Below, piece by piece: positions 40,472-40,484 of a stretch of DNA of 40,484 nt (its first letter is position 1; each line of letters starts with the position of its first letter). Origin of the DNA: Pseudomonadota bacterium (lineage in GTDB: Bacteria > Pseudomonadota > Gammaproteobacteria > JAADHS01); NCBI GenBank assembly GCA_021821045.1, contig JAKACW010000036.1, positions 1 to 40,484 of the forward strand, in the 5' to 3' direction. Under the pieces are notes generated by a model. The model saw nothing but the letters and a program-made list of their open reading frames with translations. It did no database searches and was not told where the DNA came from. The translations under genes and the position numbers were made by a program.

Positions 40472-40484
40472 AGTGATGTTCGTT

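Overview
The window looks like chromosomal DNA of a GC-rich, polarly flagellated gammaproteobacterium. The evidence is a sigma-54/sigma-28 flagellar cascade, the xerD-dsbC gene pair, a DUF6164 gene, and a chorismatase of the XanB2/FkbO/Hyg5 family beside flagellar genes. A Xanthomonadales- or Nevskiales-like lineage would fit, but the sequence alone does not settle this.

Bases 1-19916 carry a leftward flagellar block. In transcription order it is cheV-cheR, then flgB-C-D-E-F-G-H-I-J-K-L, fliC, flaG and fliD, which runs off the left edge. A -24/-12 promoter precedes flgB and a sigma-28 promoter precedes fliC. On the other strand flgA-flgM-flgN-ycgR (20081-22472) follow, with a sigma-54 promoter before flgA and a sigma-28 promoter before flgM. 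Rod, hook, rings, junctions, filament, cap, anti-sigma factor, export chaperone and a c-di-GMP brake are therefore all in one locus. FlgK, FlgL, FlgE, FliC and FliD are all clearly longer than their enterobacterial counterparts. FlgK and FlgL share a related insert of about 185 residues.

A chorismatase gene (possibly leaderless), a DUF6164 membrane protein gene and a tRNA-Arg(CCT) gene close the core region near 24100.

From 24098 to 35854 lies an accessory zone anchored on the tRNA gene. The 39 bp covering the tRNA 5' half and anticodon loop recur at 33762-33800 and 35816-35854. Each copy is preceded by the same ~130 bp containing five 10-bp iterons, as expected of two stacked tRNA-targeted integrations. 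Segment A (24098-33800) encodes only secreted or lipoprotein-type products: a phospholipase C/P1-nuclease-like protein, a lipoprotein, an FG-GAP protein, two related small exported proteins (one frameshifted) and a large beta-helix lipoprotein. Segment B (33801-35854) holds relics of a toxin-antitoxin pair, an AlbA-type ATP-binding protein and the N-terminus of a type I restriction subunit HsdR. No integrase is present in either segment.

Right of the last att-like copy are three apparently intact toxin-antitoxin modules (AbrB/Doc, VapBC, ParDE), then dsbC and xerD. Short GTGGGAGCGG-type palindromes (REP/BIME-like) punctuate the core intergenic regions, including a four-copy 89-bp tandem array between flgL and flgK. 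They are absent from 23633 to 39336, which agrees with that stretch being acquired.
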